Positions 59,481 to 64,000 of a DNA stretch of 64,000 nucleotides are shown one piece after another. The translations under genes were made by a program, and so were the position numbers. Position 1 is the first letter of the stretch. Each line of letters opens with the position of its first letter. The notes under the pieces were generated by a model. The model was not told where the DNA came from. It did not search any database and saw only the letters and a list, made by a program, of their open reading frames with translations. Source of the stretch: Colwellia maritima (GTDB taxonomy: Bacteria; Pseudomonadota; Gammaproteobacteria; Enterobacterales; Alteromonadaceae); assembly GCF_022669015.1 (NCBI RefSeq), contig NZ_JAKKSL010000001.1:536059-600058 (forward strand), given 5' to 3'.

Positions 59481-62400
59481 ATGTTCCCCAACTGGCAGTT
59501 AGTTAGTCTTAGTTTAGTCTACATCGGTCTATTATTTTTAATAGCCTATTTAGGGGATAAGTACCGAAATCAGTTAGCTAAAAAAGGACAAGGGATTATT
59601 TATGCTCTGACTTTAGGGGTATATTGTACTTCGTGGAGTTTTTTAGGTACGGCAGGGCAAGCCTCCACTAATTTTTTATCTCATATTCCGATTTACCTTG
59701 GGCCAATCATCCTTTTTGTTTTTGCTTGGCCATTTATACAACGTATTATCCGAATTAGCTTAAAACTCAATTTAACTTCTATTGCTGATTTATTAGCTTC
59801 GCGTTTTGGTAAATCACATAATCTAGCCATTATTGTTACGGTTGTTTCTTTTGTCGGCACTATGCCTTATATCGCTCTACAGTTAAAAGCAATGGTATAC
59901 ACTTTTCAACAATTACAAGAAGATCAAAGTCTCAGTAGTTGGCATATTGGCTTAGTAGTTAGTTTGGTTTTATCAGGATTCTCTATTTTATTTGGTATCC
60001 GTAATATTGATGTAACAGAACGACACCCCGGTGTCATGTTGGCTATCGCCTTTGAGTCATTGGTGAAAATTATTGCCTTTTTAGCGGTAAGCTTGTTTGT
60101 GTGTTTCTCTTTATTTGATTCACCCGCTGATATTTGGCAGCAGTCAAACGCCAGTTTAAAATTAGAACAGCAAATGAATGTCGGTAACGTTAGCTCAATG
60201 CTAGCCATGTTAGTGATTGTTATGGCAGCATTTTTGTCTTTACCTAGACAATTTCAAGTGATGGTTGTTGAGTTGAAAGATCAGAAAGATACTTGGTTAG
60301 GTCGACGAGTATTTCCTATTTATGTGTTAATTTTTGCTTTTTTTGCAGCACCTTTAGGACTCGCGGGGCAGTTATTATTAGGTAATAGTGTTGCCTCTGA
60401 TGTGTATGTTTTATTTTTACCCAGTATTGGGGGGCAAACTTGGTTAACTTTGTTTACTTTTCTTGGTGCAGTTTCTGCGGCAAGTTCTATGGTTATTATT
60501 TCAGCTATCGCTTTGAGCACCATGCTCAGTAATGAAATTGTTTTTCCATTACTTTATCGTCGACAAAAAGTAGCTGAGTCTAATTACGATAGTTTTAGGC
60601 AACGTTTGTTAAATATACGCAAATTATTGATATTGTTTGTTATTATGTGTGGTTATGCCGTTTTTATTTTAGCAGCTCCAGATACCTTATCGTCATCAGG
60701 CGAAGTTGCATTTGGCGCTTTTGCGCAGTTAACACCTGCACTTATTGTTGCTTTTTACTGGCGTCGTGCGAGTTTAGTTGGCGTTTATGCAGGTATATTA
60801 GTTGGCTTTATTCTATGGCTAACTTTGAATTTCTTGCCGCAATTTGGCTTGTATCCCTCTCCTTTTGCTGAAGGGGTGTTACCTGCTAAAACCACAGCGA
60901 CACTCTTTAGTTTATTAGCCAATATTATTGTGATGTGGGCGTTATCACAAATTAGCCGTCAAAGTGTACAAGAGCGAGTTCAAGCTTCATTGTTTTTGGA
61001 GTGGCAATCACCCAAGCTATTGAAAGTTGAAAAGAAACGTCAGTTAGATGTGAGTGAATTAGAGCTACTTGCTTCACGTTTTGTTGGTGAGCCTAAGGCA
61101 AAGTCAAGTTTCAGTCTATTTCAATCTTCGCACGACAGAAAACAGTTGGGGAATGCTACTTATAATCAATTGTTACTGCAGCACACAGAAAATACATTAG
61201 CGCTAGTGATGGGCGCCTCATCTGCACGTTTAGTCTTATCTTCAGCCCTAGATGGTCGAGACATCGCTTTAGACGAATTAGCAGTATTAGTTGAAGATGC
61301 TTCAAGTCAAAAACAAGAATTCTCACAAAATTTATTACAGAGCGCGATAGAAAATGCCAGTGAAGGGATTTCTATTGTAGATGAAAATTTAAATTTGGTG
61401 GCCTGGAATAAAAAATATTTGGATTTGTTTGATTATCCACCAGAGCTTGTTTGCGTTGGTTGCCCTATAGAAGCTTTGATTCGGCACAATGTTAAACGAG
61501 GCTTATGCGGTGCGGGTGATATTGATAATCAGGTTTTTAGACGCCTAGAGTATTTACGTAAAGGTAGTCCGCACAGCTCTGAAAGACAGCAAGCCAATGG
61601 GCAAACTATTCTTATTGAAGGTAACCCATTACCTGGCGGCGGTTTTGTTATGTTGTTTTCAGACATCACCGCGTATCGCCAAGCTGAGCAAGTATTAAAA
61701 GAGGCTAATTTAGATCTGGAAACACGGGTCTACGAACGGACATTAACCCTAGCAAAAACCAATGAAGCACTGGCTAAAGCTCATGAAAAGGCTGAACAAG
61801 CGCATATTAAAAAGAGTCAATATTTAAAAGCTTGTAGTCATGATTTAATGCAACCTTTAGAAGCTGCGCGCTTATTTACATCAGCCCTAACGGAGCAAAA
61901 AGATTTAACGTCAGAACAACAACGTCAAGTTGATAATATTGATAAATCTCTTAGAGCTGCGAATGATTTATTGGAAGATTTAGCACAGATTGCGCGTTTG
62001 GAAAGTGGCAACATTAAACCCCATATAACGGTGTTTGCATTAAATGAATTATTTGAGGATTTAGAGCAAGAATTTGCTGCTTTAGCCGTTGAGCAAGATA
62101 TCGAATTCAGACTTGTTGCAACAAAAGCGTGGGTAAAATCAGATCAACATCTTCTCCGACGTATTATCCAAAACCTAGTGGGTAATGCTTTTAGATATGC
62201 GAGCCCTGGTAAAGTACTCTTAGGCGCAAGGATGTATGACAATCAAGTGATTATACAGGTGCTTGATAACGGGCCAGGTATTCCGTTAGAAAAACAAGTA
62301 TTAGTATTTGAACAATTTATACAATTAGATACGCCTACAAGCCAGTCGTGTCGTGGTTTAGGTTTAGGTTTGAATATTACGCAATCATTAGTGGATCTAT

Positions 62401-62945
62401 TGGGTCATTCTTTAAGTCTACAATCGCGTGAAATGCAAGGTTGTAAATTTTCTATTTCAGTTGAGAAAGCAAGCCCATTAATATCTAAGCCTAAAGCTGT
62501 TACCCCATTAGCGAATATGGGATTTAAGGATATTACCGTATTGTGTATTGATAATGATCCTGATGTATTAAGTGGTATGGTTGAATTATTGTCCGCATGG
62601 CAATGTAATATTTTAGCCGCTGATTCAAGAGAAACGGCTTTGATTGAGTTTGCTAACCACCAACGTGATATTGATATTCTCTTGGTGGATTATCAATTAG
62701 GTTATCATGCTGACTTACCTACAGGAGAACAAATTGATGGTTTAACGTTAATCGCTGATATGCGTAAAGACTGTAATCATTACATTCCTGCAATACTGAT
62801 TACGGCAACAACAGAGCTTGGTATTGAAGCCAAAGCAAAAAATGCTGATGTAGGTTTTATGCGAAAATTAGTAAAACCTGCAGCGCTAAGAGCCTTGATG
62901 AGTGCTAAGTTAGCGCAGAAGTTGCAGGTAGATTATGGTGATTAA
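59481..62945 (+). CDS. crbS: CrbS-like symporter-sensor hybrid histidine kinase
   Basis: This 1154-residue inner-membrane sensor begins with an SLC5-like transporter domain of about 13 helices (MFPNWQLVSLSLVYIGLLFLIAYLGDKY ... FLEWQSP). A PAS domain follows (AIENASEGISIVDENLNLVAWNKKYLDLFDYPPEL). The kinase shows H-box ACSHDLMQPLEAARLFTSAL near residue 786, N-box IIQNLVGNAFRYASPG and G-boxes LDNGPGIP/GLGLGLNI. The C-terminal receiver domain has the acceptor Asp in ILLVDYQLG near residue 1068. Vibrio CrbS with CrbR controls acetate uptake and activation (actP, acs). It is convergent with its regulator gene, overlapping by 4 bp. Intact. Confidence 0.92.
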   Translation: MFPNWQLVSLSLVYIGLLFLIAYLGDKYRNQLAKKGQGIIYALTLGVYCTSWSFLGTAGQASTNFLSHIPIYLGPIILFVFAWPFIQRIIRISLKLNLTSIADLLASRFGKSHNLAIIVTVVSFVGTMPYIALQLKAMVYTFQQLQEDQSLSSWHIGLVVSLVLSGFSILFGIRNIDVTERHPGVMLAIAFESLVKIIAFLAVSLFVCFSLFDSPADIWQQSNASLKLEQQMNVGNVSSMLAMLVIVMAAFLSLPRQFQVMVVELKDQKDTWLGRRVFPIYVLIFAFFAAPLGLAGQLLLGNSVASDVYVLFLPSIGGQTWLTLFTFLGAVSAASSMVIISAIALSTMLSNEIVFPLLYRRQKVAESNYDSFRQRLLNIRKLLILFVIMCGYAVFILAAPDTLSSSGEVAFGAFAQLTPALIVAFYWRRASLVGVYAGILVGFILWLTLNFLPQFGLYPSPFAEGVLPAKTTATLFSLLANIIVMWALSQISRQSVQERVQASLFLEWQSPKLLKVEKKRQLDVSELELLASRFVGEPKAKSSFSLFQSSHDRKQLGNATYNQLLLQHTENTLALVMGASSARLVLSSALDGRDIALDELAVLVEDASSQKQEFSQNLLQSAIENASEGISIVDENLNLVAWNKKYLDLFDYPPELVCVGCPIEALIRHNVKRGLCGAGDIDNQVFRRLEYLRKGSPHSSERQQANGQTILIEGNPLPGGGFVMLFSDITAYRQAEQVLKEANLDLETRVYERTLTLAKTNEALAKAHEKAEQAHIKKSQYLKACSHDLMQPLEAARLFTSALTEQKDLTSEQQRQVDNIDKSLRAANDLLEDLAQIARLESGNIKPHITVFALNELFEDLEQEFAALAVEQDIEFRLVATKAWVKSDQHLLRRIIQNLVGNAFRYASPGKVLLGARMYDNQVIIQVLDNGPGIPLEKQVLVFEQFIQLDTPTSQSCRGLGLGLNITQSLVDLLGHSLSLQSREMQGCKFSISVEKASPLISKPKAVTPLANMGFKDITVLCIDNDPDVLSGMVELLSAWQCNILAADSRETALIEFANHQRDIDILLVDYQLGYHADLPTGEQIDGLTLIADMRKDCNHYIPAILITATTELGIEAKAKNADVGFMRKLVKPAALRALMSAKLAQKLQVDYGD

Positions 62946-63601
62946 CTTTGCTCGAAGCCTTTTTCAGTTAAGTCTAGTTGAGCTATTGCAATAACCGCTT
63001 GCGTACGGTTTCGAACATTTAGTTTTCGAAAAATTGCCGTGGCATGGGCTTTGATAGTTGCTTCAGACACATTAAGATCATAGGCAATTTGCTTATTTAG
63101 TAGGCCTTGCGCAAACATCATTAATATTTTGTATTGTTGTTGGGTTAAGCTAGCAACACGTTCAGCAATATCACAACTTTCGCCATTTTTTGGCGTGTCT
63201 TGAAATGATTTTGGTAGCCAAATTTCACCTGATAAAACGGTGACTATGGCGGTAAAAATATCTTCTACCGGTGTTGATTTGGGTACAAAGCCGCCGGCAC
63301 CATAACCCATCGCTTTACTAATAGTATTGTGTTCTTCGTGTGCAGAAACGATGACAACCGGAATTTGTGGAAAATGATTTCTCACATGAATAAGCGTACT
63401 AAAACCATGAGCGCCTGGAATATTTAAATCTAATAACAATAGATCACTATCATTATTGTCTTGTAGTTGTTGTTCAAGTTCGGCAATTGTTTGCGCTTCA
63501 AGCCATTGTGTTTGGCTTAGTTTATTTTTTAAAGTACCCAGTAGTGCCTGTCTAAACAAAGGGTGGTCGTCAGCAATTATTATTTTTTGAGGCTGAAACA
63601 T
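62942..63601 (-). CDS. crbR: CrbR-like LuxR-family response regulator
   Basis: This 219-residue regulator has an N-terminal receiver domain (KIIIADDHPLFRQALLGTL; acceptor Asp in LLLLDLNIPGAHGF; VPKSTPVEDI). The C-terminal LuxR HTH reads LTQQQYKILMMFAQGLLNKQIAYDLNVSEATIKAHATAIFRKLNVRNRTQAV. The start at 63601 (MFQPQKIII) is chosen because AGGAAG lies at the right distance; a start at 63619 would add six residues. It is the probable partner of CrbS and the probable regulator of the actP promoter region. Intact. Confidence 0.9.
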   Translation of the reverse strand: MFQPQKIIIADDHPLFRQALLGTLKNKLSQTQWLEAQTIAELEQQLQDNNDSDLLLLDLNIPGAHGFSTLIHVRNHFPQIPVVIVSAHEEHNTISKAMGYGAGGFVPKSTPVEDIFTAIVTVLSGEIWLPKSFQDTPKNGESCDIAERVASLTQQQYKILMMFAQGLLNKQIAYDLNVSEATIKAHATAIFRKLNVRNRTQAVIAIAQLDLTEKGFEQS

Positions 63602-63789
63602 AGAAAACTTCCTAAACAAGTAAGTATTCTATTCTAACGGAAAAATGAGTAATGACAAATTTTACTTTTTAGTACCTTGTAGAAACGATAGAGCGGGATG
63701 TGTTGTTCATCGTCTCTAAATGAGCCATATTCAAGAGATATATTTTCTTAATGCAGTAGCCTTCAAAATATAGCTGAAAGCGAAAGTTA

Positions 63790-63821
63790 TGATTGCTGAG
63801 TCATCTAAACATCAGCAATCA
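63790..63821 (-). terminator. Hairpin after pepD
   Basis: TGATTGCTGA pairs perfectly with TCAGCAATCA across a 12 nt loop, 12 bp beyond the pepD stop. The following T run on the minus strand is short, so it is a weak terminator candidate. The gap 63602-63832 holds no other feature. Confidence 0.5.
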
Positions 63822-63832
63822 CATCGTTTGGG

Positions 63833-64000
63833 CTATTGTTTTTTTGGGGCTTGCTCTAGTACTGCAGTTAATAACTGCCAGTATTGAGCAACGGTTGCAA
63901 CTTCAATTTTTTCATCAGGAGAATGTGGAAACTTAATTGTTGGGCCAATGGATACCATATCCCAGTGAGGGTAAGCACTTTTAAATAAACCACACTCTAA
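63833..64000 (-). CDS. pepD: Xaa-His dipeptidase (aminoacyl-histidine dipeptidase), C-terminal fragment
   Basis: Only the last 55 residues are inside the window. They read [41 protein letters not shown] and end LEQAPKKQ. This is the conserved C-terminus of PepD (M20 metallopeptidase), including the metal-binding Glu-Cys-Gly and FPHSPDE region. The enzyme hydrolyses dipeptides such as carnosine and other unspecific substrates in the cytosol. The gene continues beyond base 64000. Confidence 0.85.
   Translation of the reverse strand, partial: LECGLFKSAYPHWDMVSIGPTIKFPHSPDEKIEVATVAQYWQLLTAVLEQAPKKQ

Overview
This 64 kb window comes from an AT-rich, Gram-negative, facultatively anaerobic marine gammaproteobacterium. 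I would place it in the Alteromonadales, most likely near Colwellia or Thalassotalea. That placement is an inference. It rests on gene content: a Shewanella-type octaheme cytochrome, the ActP/DUF4212/DUF294/CrbS-CrbR acetate cluster, and a TonB-dependent thiamine uptake operon. It also rests on codon use and intergenic repeats. No taxonomic marker gene is present.

Layout. 1-6.1 kb (+): the end of an FTR1-type iron permease, an unknown helical protein, a NorE/NorF-like pair, a His-rich periplasmic protein, the NO-sensing activator NorR and a cytochrome P450. 6.1-11.9 kb (-): a cytochrome-c-type nitric oxide reductase operon, norC-norB-norD-(small ORF)-norQ-norE-norF. 12.2-16.5 kb (+): hemN, a thioredoxin-reductase-like flavoprotein, nnrS and a small ORF. 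Sigma-54 (-24/-12) promoters precede norE-like, norC, hemN and the flavoprotein/nnrS operon. Each has a GATGT-N7-ACATC-like palindrome about 70-95 bp upstream, which suggests one NorR-driven NO-response regulon. 16.7-19.1 kb: octaheme tetrathionate-reductase-family cytochrome plus a membrane cytochrome b. 19.1-26.3 kb: an OmpR-type two-component system, a ferric-reductase-like flavocytochrome, PepSY and DUF2271 periplasmic proteins, and a PepSY-TM/flavodoxin/NAD(P)H reductase. 27-29.2 kb: Orn/Lys/Arg decarboxylase. 29.3-35 kb: an electrophile/oxidant-defence group (pirin, LysR regulator, Kef antiporter, hydrolase-OsmC fusion, azoreductase). 35-36.9 kb: alkylation repair (Ogt, Ada-AlkA). 37-41.4 kb: lipase, 3-hydroxybutyrate dehydrogenase, Tex. 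41.6-41.9 kb: a Fur-box promoter driving a probable small RNA. 42-45.3 kb: DcaP-like porin and a chemoreceptor. 45.4-52.7 kb: M17 peptidase, a DnaQ-like exonuclease, DUF294/CBS protein, DUF4212-ActP acetate symporter. 52.7-55 kb: EAL-HDOD and CheX-REC signalling proteins. 55-59.3 kb (-): TPP riboswitch, TonB receptor, thiamine-binding protein, PnuT, kinase. 59.5-63.6 kb: CrbS/CrbR. The right edge cuts into pepD.

Two features cross the whole window. First, more than thirty one-base frame breaks interrupt otherwise well-conserved genes (norB, tex, actP, norR and others). I read these mainly as uncorrected sequencing errors and annotate such genes over their full span. Second, at least two dispersed repeat families sit between genes: a ~168 bp MITE-like element with ATACCA-type ends, and a shorter TGTAGG...TAATTTATT palindromic repeat. 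No tRNA, rRNA, CRISPR array, transposase or prophage gene was seen.
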